Part shown: positions 26,844 through 36,036 of the stretch, one piece after another
Numbering within the stretch: position 1 is the first letter of the stretch
How the letters are laid out: each line of letters begins with the position of its first letter
Assembly: GCA_028292505.1 (NCBI GenBank)
Contig: JAQGMF010000002.1
Span: forward strand, 1 to 61,047
DNA from: Rhodocyclales bacterium
GTDB lineage: Bacteria > Pseudomonadota > Gammaproteobacteria > Burkholderiales > Rhodocyclaceae
Direction: 5' to 3'
DNA length: 61,047 nucleotides
Made by a program: the position numbers and the translations under genes
The notes under the pieces: model-generated
The model's input: only the letters and a program-made list of their open reading frames with translations
Databases searched by the model: none
Told to the model about the DNA's origin: nothing

Positions 26844-28592
26844 TTAGACAGGGGGTTTCTGTCCAGACTCCAGCTGCTTTTTCTGCGTAAACAGTGCTTT
26901 CAGCTTGAGTATTTCGTCGGCGTTCAGGCCACCTTTGTTGAGCGTCTCGATTTCGCGCTTGACCGCTTGCAGGCGCAGCGCACGTAACGTGTCGCTCAAT
27001 ACCTCCGATGCATCCTCCTCGCTTACATGCTCCTCGTCCGCGGTCGTCAACAGATCGGCGATGAGGTTGCGCAGACCCGCGTCGGACTGGCTTTCAAACA
27101 TCGCCGTCAAGGATATGACCGCACCGGAGCGCGCGCGTTCGCACAGGAGCTGGAGAACTTCACGTTCCGTTTCGTCCGGCAAAAACAGGACAATGTCATC
27201 AGGTACTTGCAGGCACAGTTCAGGGCGTGCACTGAGCAGACGCAATAGTTGACGCGTGGCGGTGACCACACGCTGACGCTCCAGTCGACGCGGCGCGGGA
27301 CGCCCTTTCGTGCCGGGCTCCATGCCAAGCGCGCGTTCGACTTCGGCAACATCCATTTCGGCGAGATCGGCCAACGACCGCACAGTCTGCGCGCGCAAGA
27401 TCGGCGCGGACATGCGCGGCACCCAATCCTTGGCTTCGAAGACGAGGCGAGCGCGTCCCTCCGCAGTCGACAGATCGAGGTCACCACGCAACTCGCGCAA
27501 CAGGAAATCGGTGAGCGGCGTCGCTTCGTTGAGTGCGCGTTGAAACGCAACCAGACCTTCTTCGCGGATATAGCTGTCGGGGTCGTGCTCCGCAGGCAGA
27601 AACAGGAAGCGCACGGCGCGGTCGTCGGCGAGATGCTCGATGCTGGCTTCCAGTGCCCGACGCGCCGCCTTGCGTCCAGCCTTGTCGCCATCGAAGCAGA
27701 AAACCACACGTTCGGCCTGACGAAAGAGTTTCTGGATATGCGTTGCCGTCGTCGCCGTGCCCAGCGTTGCGACGGCGGCACCGAAGCCGAACTGGGCGAG
27801 CGCGACCACGTCCATATAGCCCTCGGTCACAACGACCGTATTGCTTTCGCGAATCGATTGCCGTGCCTGGTGCAAGCCGTACAGTTCGCGGCCTTTTTCG
27901 AACAGCGGCGTTTCCGGCGAATTGAGATATTTTGGTTCGCCTTGACCCAGCACGCGGCCGCCGAAACCGATGATGTTGCCGCGCTGGTCGTGGATCGGGA
28001 ACATTACGCGATCACGAAAACGGTCATAGCGCCGCCCCGTGTCGTTCGTGATGACGAGGCCGCCTTCGACCAGTGCGGGCTGTTCGTACTGCTCGCCGAA
28101 GACGCTGCGCAGACCCTGCCAGCCCTCCGGCGCATAGCCGATGCCATAGCGCGCAGCGATCTCGCCGGTCAGGCCGCGGCTCTTCAAATAGTCGATGGCC
28201 TTCGGTGAAATCTTGAGCTGCTCGCGATAAAACTTCGCGGCACGTGCCGTGATTTCGAGCAGGGACTGGCTCTGCGCCTGCCGTGCCGGATCGGGACGCT
28301 CTTCCTCGGGCACTTGCAAGCCGACTTGCTGGGCCAGCTCCTTGATGGCATCTGGAAAGGAAACGCCGGCGTACTCTATGAGAAAACCGATGGCCGTGCC
28401 ATGCGCTCCGCAACCGAAGCAGTGATAGAACTGTTTGGTGGGACTGACCGTAAAACTCGGTGATTTTTCGTTATGGAAAGGGCAGCAGGCCGAGTAATTC
28501 GCGCCACCCTTCTTGAGCGGAACGTGGCGCTCGATCAGGTCGACGATGTCGACTCGGGCAAGCACCTCCTGGACGAATGACTCCGGGATCAT
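26844..28592 (-). CDS. dnaG: DNA primase
   Basis: Synthesises RNA primers at the replication fork with DnaB. 582 residues: N-terminal CHC2 zinc domain with Cys37, His40, Cys58, Cys61 (CPFH...HCFGC); TOPRIM catalytic core with VVTEGYMDVVALAQ and FCFDGDKAGRKAA carrying the metal-binding acids; and a C-terminal DnaB-interacting region of about 130 residues. Placed between yqeY and rpoD; only about 19 bases separate it from yqeY. Confidence 0.97.
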   Translation of the reverse strand: MIPESFVQEVLARVDIVDLIERHVPLKKGGANYSACCPFHNEKSPSFTVSPTKQFYHCFGCGAHGTAIGFLIEYAGVSFPDAIKELAQQVGLQVPEEERPDPARQAQSQSLLEITARAAKFYREQLKISPKAIDYLKSRGLTGEIAARYGIGYAPEGWQGLRSVFGEQYEQPALVEGGLVITNDTGRRYDRFRDRVMFPIHDQRGNIIGFGGRVLGQGEPKYLNSPETPLFEKGRELYGLHQARQSIRESNTVVVTEGYMDVVALAQFGFGAAVATLGTATTATHIQKLFRQAERVVFCFDGDKAGRKAARRALEASIEHLADDRAVRFLFLPAEHDPDSYIREEGLVAFQRALNEATPLTDFLLRELRGDLDLSTAEGRARLVFEAKDWVPRMSAPILRAQTVRSLADLAEMDVAEVERALGMEPGTKGRPAPRRLERQRVVTATRQLLRLLSARPELCLQVPDDIVLFLPDETEREVLQLLCERARSGAVISLTAMFESQSDAGLRNLIADLLTTADEEHVSEEDASEVLSDTLRALRLQAVKREIETLNKGGLNADEILKLKALFTQKKQLESGQKPPV

Positions 28593-28611
28593 CCCCGCGC
28601 CGCCCTAAGGC

Positions 28612-29058
28612 TTACTTCGCGAGAACGGCTTTGATCTTGGCAGACACCTGCGCCATATCGGCGCGGCCCGCCAACTTTGGCTTGAGCAGCGCCATCAGTT
28701 TGCCCATGTCAGCCGGACCCGTTGCGCCCGTTTCGGCAATGGCAGCCTGGATTGCTACGTCGATTTCTTCTGCGGACAAACCGGCTGGCATATAGGCCGT
28801 CAATACTTCGATTTCCTGGCGCTCGATGCTGGCAAGGTCTTCGCGTTTGGCTGCTTCGTATTGCGCGACTGAATCGCGCCGCTGCTTGAGCAGCTTGTCG
28901 ATGATCGCAAGCGTCATCGCGTCGTCGAGTGCGATGCGCTCATCGACTTCCTTCTGCTTGATCGCAGCAAGAAGCAGACGGATAGCGGACAGGCGAACCG
29001 TCTCCTTGGCGCGCATGGCCGCTTTCATGTCTTCGGTAATGCGTTCTTTGAGGGACAT
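28612..29058 (-). CDS. GatB/YqeY domain protein
   Basis: A 148-residue helical protein starting MSLKERITEDMKAAMRAKE, with the two halves typical of YqeY: a helical hairpin and a C-terminal GatB-tail-like three-helix bundle (TGPADMGKLMALLKPKLAGR). Its fold resembles the tRNA-binding tail of the GatB amidotransferase subunit, but a function is not established. Located between rpsU and dnaG, as in many proteobacteria. Confidence 0.92.
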   Translation of the reverse strand: MSLKERITEDMKAAMRAKETVRLSAIRLLLAAIKQKEVDERIALDDAMTLAIIDKLLKQRRDSVAQYEAAKREDLASIERQEIEVLTAYMPAGLSAEEIDVAIQAAIAETGATGPADMGKLMALLKPKLAGRADMAQVSAKIKAVLAK

Positions 29059-29110
29059 GGCGGCAGCTCCGGATCAGAATGTTGAAGTGTTGCTTGAAAC
29101 TTGATGCTTT

Positions 29111-29146
29111 AAACAACAAAACCCGGCCGCCCTGAAGGGCGCCGGG
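29111..29146 (-). terminator. Partial terminator between rpsU and yqeY-dnaG
   Basis: On the minus strand CCCGGCGCCCTTCAGGGCGG then CCGGG is followed by TTTTGTTGTTT. A hairpin here would reduce read-through from the abundant rpsU transcript into dnaG and rpoD, comparable in position to the attenuating terminator known in E. coli. Confidence 0.8.
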
Positions 29147-29188
29147 TCGTGCAGGAGCATTACTGTCGCGCCGTGACGGCGCAAGGGA

Positions 29189-29401
29189 TCAGTACAGCTT
29201 CGGCGGCAGAGTCTGGCTGCGCAGGCGCTTGTGCAGGCGCTTCACGGCAGCAGCCTTCTTGCGCTTGCGCTCGGAAGTGGGCTTTTCGTAAAACTCGCGG
29301 GCGCGCAGATCCGTCAGCACACCGGATTTTTCGATCGTGCGCTTGAAGCGGCGGATGGCAACTTCAAACGGTTCGTTTTCTTTGAGACGTACACCAGGCA
29401 T
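29189..29401 (-). CDS. rpsU: Small ribosomal subunit protein bS21
   Basis: A 70-residue basic protein, [20 protein letters not shown], ending in a Lys/Arg-rich helix ([18 protein letters not shown]). It binds the 30S platform near the anti-Shine-Dalgarno end of 16S rRNA. First gene of the rpsU-yqeY-dnaG-rpoD cluster; AAGGAA precedes the ATG. Confidence 0.97.
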   Translation of the reverse strand: MPGVRLKENEPFEVAIRRFKRTIEKSGVLTDLRAREFYEKPTSERKRKKAAAVKRLHKRLRSQTLPPKLY

Positions 29402-29443
29402 TCGTCAGGTTCCTTGCTGGATCTAATTTCCGAAGAGTCGGCG

Positions 29444-29472
29444 ATGTTACTACGTCCTTCCAGGTTTTCCAA
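29444..29472 (-). promoter_or_regulatory. Likely sigma-70 promoter of the rpsU cluster
   Basis: On the minus strand TTGGAA (29472-29467) and TAACAT (29449-29444) are separated by exactly 17 bases, 43 bases upstream of the rpsU start codon. It is a prediction from sequence match only. Confidence 0.5.
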
Positions 29473-29517
29473 GTCCCCCAGGAAAGAGTCGACAAGTAGT
29501 GTTGTAGACTTCGCCTC

Positions 29518-30552
29518 ATGAGTTCGCAATCTCTTGTTTTGGGCATCGAAACCTCCTGTGACGAAACCGGCATCGGTCTTTACGACCTTGCGCAGCATCG
29601 GCTCGCCGCACACCGTGTTTTCTCACAGATAGGCATGCATGCGGCATACGGCGGCGTGGTGCCCGAGCTAGCTTCGCGCGATCACGTGCGTCGCATCGTG
29701 CCGTTGATTCGCGAGACCCTGGCCGCCGCGCATGCGGAGCTGCACGACCTGGCGGCGATCGGCTACACGACTGGCCCCGGACTCGCTGGAGCCCTTTTGG
29801 TCGGCGCGAGTGTCGCCGAAGCCTTGGCGCTTGCCTTGAACATTCCAGTCATTCCTGTGCATCACCTGGAGGGCCACTTGCTGTCGCCACTTCTGGCCAG
29901 CGAGCCGCCGCAATTTCCTTTCGTTGCACTCCTGGTCTCCGGGGGGCATACGCAGTTGATGCGGGTTTCCGGCGTCGGCGAGTATGTATTGCTTGGCGAG
30001 AGCGTGGATGACGCCGCGGGCGAGGCTTTCGACAAGACAGGCAAGCTGCTGGGCCTGGGTTATCCCGGCGGACCCGCCATGGCAAAACTTGCTGCAGGTG
30101 GCACGCCCGGACGTTTCCGCCTGCCACGGCCCATGCTCAGGTCGGGCGACCTGCAGTTCAGCTTCAGCGGACTCAAGACAGCGGTTCTGACTGCGACGCA
30201 GCAGCCGGATTACGCGCCTGAACAGGCGGCGGATCTGGCTGCGGAGTTTCAGGAAGCGGTGATCGATGTGCTGTGTGGCAAGGCCGTGGCAGCGCTTGAG
30301 CAAACCGGTTTGCCACAATTGGTCGTCGCGGGCGGCGTGGGTGCCAACACGCGATTACGCGATCAATTGCGCACAGTCATCTCGCGCCGAGGCGGGCGGG
30401 TATATTTTCCCGAGCTGGAGTTCTGTTCCGACAACGGCGCCATGATTGCTTTGGCGGCGGCGATGCGTATCGAAGCGGGTCTTGCCGTACCGACGCAGGA
30501 CGGCGCATTTGCGATACGCCCGCGTTGGCCGCTCGATCAGGCCTCTGCCTGA
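29518..30552 (+). CDS. tsaD: tRNA N6-threonylcarbamoyladenosine transferase TsaD
   Basis: Transfers threonylcarbamoyl to A37 of ANN-decoding tRNAs, with TsaB, TsaE and TsaC partners. 344 residues of the ASKHA fold: [13 protein letters not shown] at the N-terminus, metal-binding HLEGH (His116, His120), LVSGGHTQL and [12 protein letters not shown] for nucleotide binding, and SDNGAMIA near the end with the third metal ligand. Divergent from rpsU; its 3' end overlaps plsY by 16 bases tail to tail. Confidence 0.97.
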   Translation: MSSQSLVLGIETSCDETGIGLYDLAQHRLAAHRVFSQIGMHAAYGGVVPELASRDHVRRIVPLIRETLAAAHAELHDLAAIGYTTGPGLAGALLVGASVAEALALALNIPVIPVHHLEGHLLSPLLASEPPQFPFVALLVSGGHTQLMRVSGVGEYVLLGESVDDAAGEAFDKTGKLLGLGYPGGPAMAKLAAGGTPGRFRLPRPMLRSGDLQFSFSGLKTAVLTATQQPDYAPEQAADLAAEFQEAVIDVLCGKAVAALEQTGLPQLVVAGGVGANTRLRDQLRTVISRRGGRVYFPELEFCSDNGAMIALAAAMRIEAGLAVPTQDGAFAIRPRWPLDQASA

Positions 30553-31190
30553 TCTTCCGTCGCTGTACTTTTCTTGCCGAGGCGGCCTTCCTGGCCCGCC
30601 AGCAGTTTGCGGATATTGTCCTTGTGACGCCAGATCAGGACGGCCGCCATGATCATGGTGGCCGCCGTCCAAGTTTCACTGCCCGTCAGCCACAAGGCTA
30701 AGAAGGGTGCTGCCGCCGCCGCGCTGAGCGCGGCGACTGAGGAATATCGGGTAACGAGCGCTACCAACAACCAGAGAACTACGACTGCGGCGCCGAGTTC
30801 CAGCTGGATGCCGAAAAGCACGCCCGCTGCAGTGGCGACGCCCTTGCCGCCGCGAAAGCGCAGGAAGACGGAGAACACATGGCCGAGGAAAACGGCAATG
30901 CCAATGCCGGCGAGCACTTGCATGGAGAAACCGAACACCGGCGCCAAAGCTCTGGCCAGGGAGACGACGAACAGTCCTTTGGCGGCATCGCCGAACAAGG
31001 TCAGTATGGCAGCGAGTTTATTGCCGCTGCGCAGGACGTTGGTTGCACCGGGATTGCCCGAGCCGTAGCTGCGCGGGTCATCCAGCCCCATGGCTTTGGA
31101 AACGAGGACGGCAAACGGAATCGAACCGATGAGGAAGGCGATCAGCAGGGCTAGAATGGTAACGGTCGGAGCGGCTACGGAGATGGTCAT
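30537..31190 (-). CDS. plsY: Glycerol-3-phosphate acyltransferase PlsY
   Basis: Membrane acyltransferase using acyl-phosphate to make lysophosphatidic acid, the first step in phospholipid synthesis. 217 residues with five or so hydrophobic helices; conserved motifs [22 protein letters not shown] and GGKGVAT are present. ATG at 31190 gives [10 protein letters not shown]; the frame is open 19 codons further upstream, but the extension is hydrophilic and lacks family likeness. Convergent with tsaD and divergent from folB. Confidence 0.95.
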   Translation of the reverse strand: MTISVAAPTVTILALLIAFLIGSIPFAVLVSKAMGLDDPRSYGSGNPGATNVLRSGNKLAAILTLFGDAAKGLFVVSLARALAPVFGFSMQVLAGIGIAVFLGHVFSVFLRFRGGKGVATAAGVLFGIQLELGAAVVVLWLLVALVTRYSSVAALSAAAAAPFLALWLTGSETWTAATMIMAAVLIWRHKDNIRKLLAGQEGRLGKKSTATEDQAEA

Positions 31191-31285
31191 TATGTTTTTG
31201 TCATGATGTTCTGATGGTCGCTCGGCGAGCTTTCGCAGTTTGACCAAGACGCCGCACAGAGTAGCAAAACACGGGATAAGAAAGC

Positions 31286-31678
31286 ATGGATTTTATTTTT
31301 GTCGAAGGCCTGCAAACCGAAGCGCGGGTCGGGATTTATCCGAGCGAAAAGGCTGCGCCTCAAATCGTCGATATCAATCTCACTTTCGGTTTGCCCGAGG
31401 CGGCTGCCCAGCGCGATCATATCGCCGATACCATCGACTACGACAAGGTTGTGACGCGCATCCGCGAATTATTGCTGGCCCAGCATTTCAATTTGCTGGA
31501 AACGCTTGGTGAGTTTCTCGTCAAGGTCTTGTTCGACGAATTTGGCGCGCCCTGGGTGCGTATTTCCATTGCGAAACCCAATGTACTGCGGGATGTGCGC
31601 CGCGTCGGCGTATATATCGAGCGCGGCCGCGATGGATTCATGCCGCCATTGTGGCCTTCCGGCGCCAGCCAGACCTAG
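31286..31678 (+). CDS. folB: Dihydroneopterin aldolase
   Basis: 130 residues of the tunnelling fold; cleaves 7,8-dihydroneopterin to 6-hydroxymethyl-dihydropterin in folate synthesis. It shows the family N-terminus FVEGLQTEARVGIYPSEK, DTIDYDKVVTRI and ETLGEFLVKVL, and a C-terminal KPNVLRDVRRVGV with the conserved lysine. Slightly longer than the usual ~120. A strong terminator follows. No other folate genes are adjacent. Confidence 0.92.
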   Translation: MDFIFVEGLQTEARVGIYPSEKAAPQIVDINLTFGLPEAAAQRDHIADTIDYDKVVTRIRELLLAQHFNLLETLGEFLVKVLFDEFGAPWVRISIAKPNVLRDVRRVGVYIERGRDGFMPPLWPSGASQT

Positions 31679-31721
31679 ACCCAGATCTGGACTGAATGGG
31701 ACTATGCCGAAAGACATAAGC

Positions 31722-31759
31722 AAAAAGCCGCGCAAGATCAAACTTGCGCGGCTTTTTTT
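31722..31759. terminator. Bidirectional terminator between folB and hns
   Basis: AAAAA GCCGCGCAAG ATCAAA CTTGCGCGGC TTTTTT: a perfect 10-bp stem serving both convergent genes. Confidence 0.92.
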
Positions 31760-31776
31760 GCGACGGCGGCGATTTA

Positions 31777-32127
31777 TTAGATCAGCAGATCGTTGATCGA
31801 TTTGCCTGAGGCAACATAACCGGAAACCCACAGTGGCTGACGACCGCGGCCGGTCCAGGTTTGCGAGGCATCGGCGGGGTTACGATATTTCGGTGCAACC
31901 TTGCCCTTGCTGCCACGTGTTTTCTTCGGCGTAGCCTTGCGTGCGGCCGTCTTAGGTTCTTTCTTGACGCCCAGCAACTCGCTCAGGGGCACGCCCGCTT
32001 CGGCGGCCAGCTTCTGTACCTTCTTGAGCAGATCGCGCTTCGATGTTTCGGAGCGACGTGCAATTTCAGTTTCAATGCGACCCTTCTGGCGTTTCAGTTC
32101 GCTCAGCGAAAGTTTGTTCAGTTCCAT
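31777..32127 (-). CDS. hns: H-NS family nucleoid protein
   Basis: 116 residues: an N-terminal coiled-coil oligomerisation part (LSLSELKRQKGRIETEIARR), a Lys/Ala-rich linker (AARKATPKKTRGSKGK) and the C-terminal AT-hook-like DNA-binding domain YRNPADASQTWTGRGRQP. Such proteins silence AT-rich, horizontally acquired DNA, possibly including the less GC-rich gene at 5029-6387. Monocistronic, ending at a strong terminator. Confidence 0.92.
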   Translation of the reverse strand: MELNKLSLSELKRQKGRIETEIARRSETSKRDLLKKVQKLAAEAGVPLSELLGVKKEPKTAARKATPKKTRGSKGKVAPKYRNPADASQTWTGRGRQPLWVSGYVASGKSINDLLI

Positions 32128-32319
32128 GTTGTCATCCTGTCCGAATTAAAATTGTGTTGCGAGATTAAAAGTCTGGATGCCACTTCATACAGTCGCAGTG
32201 GGCTGTCGGCCGATTTGAACATATATTTCCGTGTATTGTCGAGTCATTATCCGAAAAAGGTAAAAAGCCCTGACTGGAATTCAGGCGTGTTTATCATGAA
32301 TGACCCTTGCCGTTGACCT

Positions 32320-33234
32320 TTATCCACGCGGGTGGTGCTCGGCGTGGAGTTTCTTCAGGCGTTCGCTCGCCACATGTGTATATATTTGTGTCGTGGATAT
32401 ATCGGAATGGCCCAGCAATAGTTGCACGACGCGCAAATCGGCACCGTGATTGAGCAAGTGCGTGGCAAATGCATGCCGCAGCGTATGTGGAGAAATGCTG
32501 GCGGCATTGATTCCAGCCTGTGTGGCATGGCGTTTGACGATCTGCCAGAACATCTGGCGGCTCATCGCGTTGCCAAATCGATTGAGAAATACGGCTTCAC
32601 AAGGTTTATTCAAAAGGACGATGCGTGCCGAGCCGAGATAGCGATTGATCCATTCGATCGCCCATTCTCCGAGTGGCACCAGACGCTCCTTGCTGCCCTT
32701 GCCGACAATACGCACGAGTCCGGACTGCAGGTCCATTTCGAATATCTTCAATTCGACCAACTCCGATACCCGCAATCCGGTCGCATAAATGGTTTCAAAC
32801 ATCGCACGGTCGCGCAAACCTTGCGGCGTATTGATATCCGGCGCGGCGAGCAGGGCTTCCACCTGTGCTTCGCTGAGTGTCTTTGGAAATCTCTGCGGCG
32901 CGAGCGGAGAATCGGTCTGGACGGTGGGATCGGACGCAATGCGATTCTCGGCCAATTGCATGCGATAAAAACGGCGCAGGGCCGCAAGTGCCCGGCGCTG
33001 GGTGGTCGCGCGTTTCGTGCTACTCAATTCGCCGAGATAGTCGGCAATATCCGCATCGTGGACATCCAGCAAGGATTGCCGGCGGCGTGCCAGCCAGATG
33101 GCAAACAGGGCAAGGTCGGAACGATAGGCATCCAGCGTGTTTTTCGATAATCCGTCCTGCAGCCACAGCGTATCGGCGAATTCGTCGATGATTACTGAAT
33201 CGGCGACTGCAGGATTCTCTTTTGTTTCACTCAC
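32320..33234 (-). CDS. xerD: Site-specific tyrosine recombinase XerD
   Basis: 304 residues. N-terminal SAM-like core-binding domain (FADTLWLQDGLSKNTLDAYR) and catalytic domain with Arg in ATGLRVSELVEL, His250-xx-Arg253 (HTLRHAF), His276 (LLGHSD) and nucleophile Tyr285 (TTQIYTHV). With XerC it resolves chromosome dimers at dif. No dif-like site or integrase-associated cargo is near, and XerC is not in the window. Starts overlapping the ogt stop by ATGA. Confidence 0.95.
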   Translation of the reverse strand: MSETKENPAVADSVIIDEFADTLWLQDGLSKNTLDAYRSDLALFAIWLARRRQSLLDVHDADIADYLGELSSTKRATTQRRALAALRRFYRMQLAENRIASDPTVQTDSPLAPQRFPKTLSEAQVEALLAAPDINTPQGLRDRAMFETIYATGLRVSELVELKIFEMDLQSGLVRIVGKGSKERLVPLGEWAIEWINRYLGSARIVLLNKPCEAVFLNRFGNAMSRQMFWQIVKRHATQAGINAASISPHTLRHAFATHLLNHGADLRVVQLLLGHSDISTTQIYTHVASERLKKLHAEHHPRG

Positions 33235-33722
33235 AGCACGCCTTCGTGTTTGAGCAGCCAGCGTTTGGTTTCAAGTAGCCAGCCGTCGCGTGCATTGGCA
33301 AAACCACCCAGACCGCTTTTGGCAACGACGCGATGACAGGGAACGATAATTGGAAAAGGATTCGCGCCGCAGGCTTGTCCCACGGCGCGCGGCGTGCCGC
33401 CAATATCGGCGCTTAATTCGCCGTAGGTGCGAATCTCGCCGGTAGGAATTCTGGAAATAGCTTGCCACGCCCGTTGCTGGAATGGCGTGCCGCTGCGTGC
33501 CAAAGGTAATTCAAAAACGAATCCAGGATTATCCAGCCAAGCCGCCAAAGCACGCTCGATGGAATTGATGGTATCCGGCGCGATCGTGCTTCGGAGAATG
33601 GGCGTATCGGGTGGCAGAAAAGCGAGCGCAGTAAGAAAGCCCGCCGCGTTGCTGCGTACACCAAGACGGCAGCAGGGCAAAGACAGAATGGCGGTAAAGT
33701 CGGTAGCGATTGTGGTGTTCAA
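33231..33722 (-). CDS. ogt: Methylated-DNA-protein cysteine methyltransferase
   Basis: 163-residue suicide repair protein removing methyl from O6-methylguanine. The active site PCHRV is present with Cys129 and the helix-turn-helix region GEIRTYGELSADIGGTPRAV ahead of it; an N-terminal RNase-H-like domain is short, as in Ogt rather than the regulatory Ada. Overlaps xerD by four bases, so the pair is co-transcribed. Confidence 0.94.
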   Translation of the reverse strand: MNTTIATDFTAILSLPCCRLGVRSNAAGFLTALAFLPPDTPILRSTIAPDTINSIERALAAWLDNPGFVFELPLARSGTPFQQRAWQAISRIPTGEIRTYGELSADIGGTPRAVGQACGANPFPIIVPCHRVVAKSGLGGFANARDGWLLETKRWLLKHEGVL

Positions 33723-33734
33723 AATAGCGATGAC

Positions 33735-34328
33735 TTAATTCTTGCCAGCGAGTTTTTCTTTGATGTCGGGTTGCACGGCGGCATTGCCGAGCCAGATACG
33801 CAGCAGCGCCTGGAAAAAATCCTCACCGACGATATCGCTGCCTTTCTGTTCGTTGTCGACCACCAGGCGTGTGCCGCTCGCTGGCAGGTAATCGAGGCGA
33901 ATCACGGTTTTCTCGGGTGCTTTGCCCAGCGACAACATGGTGGCGCGAAAGTGCTCGACGCGTGTAGTGAGCCGGCTCATTTCTGCATCAGTGTGATTGG
34001 CGTTGAGTGCTTCGACAAATGCATCGGCAAGTTGTTCGGCAGTCAAGTCGCGCAAAGTGACGAGCTGGATGCGGCGCGGCCCTTTGCTGACCAGCACGGC
34101 ATCGGCGCCTTCGGTTCTTTGTGGCAGGTATAGGCCAATGGCATACACTTTGAAAAACAGCTTGGTGCGTACGCCGGCGCCATTGAGTTGCAGTTCGCTG
34201 CCAGCAAGGCTGGTCTTGTCGTCGAAATGTGCCCCGGCGATATCGAGGGCTTGTGCTGCCGAAGTTGTGAGCGCTGACAGCGCTGCCAGAATGAGGGGGG
34301 CGAGAGCAAAGCGATGGCTTGAATTCAT
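33735..34328 (-). CDS. Periplasmic chalcone-isomerase-like protein
   Basis: 197 residues with a Sec signal peptide (about 1-28, ending TSAAQA). The mature part matches the bacterial chalcone-isomerase-like fold: IAGAHFDDKTSLAGSELQLN, KVYAIGLYLPQR, RRIQLVTLRDLTAEQLADAF and LRIWLGNAAVQPDIK. In bacteria these are not known to isomerise chalcones; fatty-acid binding has been suggested for the fold. Sits 12 bases upstream of ogt. Confidence 0.85.
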   Translation of the reverse strand: MNSSHRFALAPLILAALSALTTSAAQALDIAGAHFDDKTSLAGSELQLNGAGVRTKLFFKVYAIGLYLPQRTEGADAVLVSKGPRRIQLVTLRDLTAEQLADAFVEALNANHTDAEMSRLTTRVEHFRATMLSLGKAPEKTVIRLDYLPASGTRLVVDNEQKGSDIVGEDFFQALLRIWLGNAAVQPDIKEKLAGKN

Positions 34329-34429
34329 GAATGCCTCCGAGAGCCGGGTATGTCCACAGCATGCAGCGCATTGTTCAGCAAAGCGTCGTGACTGCCTAGT
34401 CGGCGCACACCCCTATGCCGGGACTGCGA

Positions 34430-34648
34430 TCAGGGCGTTGCCCAGCAGTTGAAGACGCCGACGAGCAGTAGCGCCATACCAGTCCACCACATCACGCCGC
34501 CGGGCGGCCGCATGTATCGATGTGCTTCGGTGAAGGGCGCGAAGGTGAAGAAGGTATATTCCTCTTTGCGGAAGAACGTCCAGGCCGCGAGCGGTAGCAC
34601 CAAACCCGCGATGACCAGCAGCACGCCAAGGGTTTTCGTATCGATCAT
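34430..34648 (-). CDS. Small two-helix membrane protein
   Basis: 72 residues with two hydrophobic segments (GVLLVIAGLVLPLAAWTFF and WWTGMALLLVGVF), joined by a loop with FRKEEYTFFTFAPF. No family recognised. Starts six bases after the proA stop, so it belongs to that transcript. Confidence 0.65.
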   Translation of the reverse strand: MIDTKTLGVLLVIAGLVLPLAAWTFFRKEEYTFFTFAPFTEAHRYMRPPGGVMWWTGMALLLVGVFNCWATP

Positions 34649-34654
34649 TTTTTA

Positions 34655-35932
34655 TTATTTCCGGATTTCGCCATTACCGAACACGATCCACTTCTGCGAG
34701 GTCAGTCCTTCGAGCCCGACCGGGCCGCGTGCGTGGATCTTGTCGGTTGAAATGCCGATCTCGGCGCCGAGCCCATATTCGAAGCCGTCGGCGAAACGCG
34801 TCGAGGCATTCACCATCACCGAGCTCGAATCCACCTCGCGCAGGAAGCGCATGGCCTTGGTGTAGTTCTCGCTGACGATGGCGTCGGTGTGTTGTGAGCT
34901 GTAGGTGTTGATGTGAGTGATGGCCGCATCGATGCCATCGACGATTTTCACGGCGATGATGGGCGCCAGATATTCCTCGAACCAGTCCTGTTCGGTGGCG
35001 AGCTTGAGCTTGTCCTGTGCAATGCCGGCGTCATGCAAAATGACGAGCGATTCTTCGCAAGCACGCATTTCCACACCCTTGTCGGCCAGCATCCTGCCGA
35101 TGGCTGGCAGGAACCGTTGCGCTACGCCGCGCGCGATGAGCAGCGATTCGGCGGTATTGCAGGTGCCATAACGCTGCGTTTTCGAGTTCTCGACGATGGG
35201 GATGACTTTCGCCGCATCGGCTTCGTCGTCGATATAGACATGGCAGTTGCCATCGAGGTGTTTGATGACGGGCACGCGCGCATCCTTGCTGATGCGCTCG
35301 ATCAAGCCCTTGCCACCGCGTGGCACGATGACATCGACATACTGCGGCATGGCGATGAGCTCGCCGACAGCCGCGCGATCGATGGTCTCGATGACCTGAA
35401 CCGCCGTTTCGGGCAGGCCTGCACTGGCCAGGCCGGCGCGTACACAGGCGGCGATGGCTTGATTGCAATGCAGCGCTTCCTTGCCGCCGCGCAGGATGGC
35501 GGCATTACCGCTCTTCAGGCACAGGCCTGCCGCGTCCGCCGTCACGTTCGGACGCGCTTCGTAGATGATGCCGATCACGCCCAGCGGCACGCGCATGTGG
35601 CCGACCTGGATGCCCGAAGGGCGACGCTTGACGTTGCTGATTTCGCCGACCGGGTCGGGCAGGGCGGCGATCTGCTCCAGACCTTGCGCCATGCTCTCCA
35701 CGCCCTTGGCCGTGAGCGTCAGGCGATCGATCATCGCCGTGTCCAGGCCATCGGTGCGCGCCTGGGCCAGATCGCTCTCGTTGGCGGCGAGCAGTTCTGC
35801 CTGGTGCGCGCGAATCTGCGCGGCCATGGCGAGCAGTGCGCGGTTCTTGGCGTCGGTCGAGGCGGCAGCGACCAGGCGTGATGCCGCGCGTGCCTGCTTG
35901 CCGACCTGTTGCATGTATTGCTTGATGTCCAT
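34655..35932 (-). CDS. proA: Gamma-glutamyl phosphate reductase
   Basis: NADPH-dependent reduction of gamma-glutamyl phosphate, second step of proline synthesis. 425 residues from the ATG at 35932 ([15 protein letters not shown]); the open frame extends further but that leader is not part of the family. Aldehyde-dehydrogenase fold with the catalytic Cys in [11 protein letters not shown] and cofactor region [13 protein letters not shown]. proB is not adjacent, which is usual in betaproteobacteria. Confidence 0.96.
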   Translation of the reverse strand: MDIKQYMQQVGKQARAASRLVAAASTDAKNRALLAMAAQIRAHQAELLAANESDLAQARTDGLDTAMIDRLTLTAKGVESMAQGLEQIAALPDPVGEISNVKRRPSGIQVGHMRVPLGVIGIIYEARPNVTADAAGLCLKSGNAAILRGGKEALHCNQAIAACVRAGLASAGLPETAVQVIETIDRAAVGELIAMPQYVDVIVPRGGKGLIERISKDARVPVIKHLDGNCHVYIDDEADAAKVIPIVENSKTQRYGTCNTAESLLIARGVAQRFLPAIGRMLADKGVEMRACEESLVILHDAGIAQDKLKLATEQDWFEEYLAPIIAVKIVDGIDAAITHINTYSSQHTDAIVSENYTKAMRFLREVDSSSVMVNASTRFADGFEYGLGAEIGISTDKIHARGPVGLEGLTSQKWIVFGNGEIRK

Positions 35933-36036
35933 GGTGCGTTCTTGCGTAATTTCTGCGTAATGTACGGTGCCCAATGTTCAATTAGAGCACTGCTGGCATC
36001 CTGATTCAAAGTCTTCTGTACGACATGCTCTGGTAA

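Noticed and set aside
32320..33234. Tyrosine recombinase as integrase of a mobile element
   Set aside because: Sequence motifs and its pairing with ogt fit housekeeping XerD; no attachment-site repeats or cargo seen.
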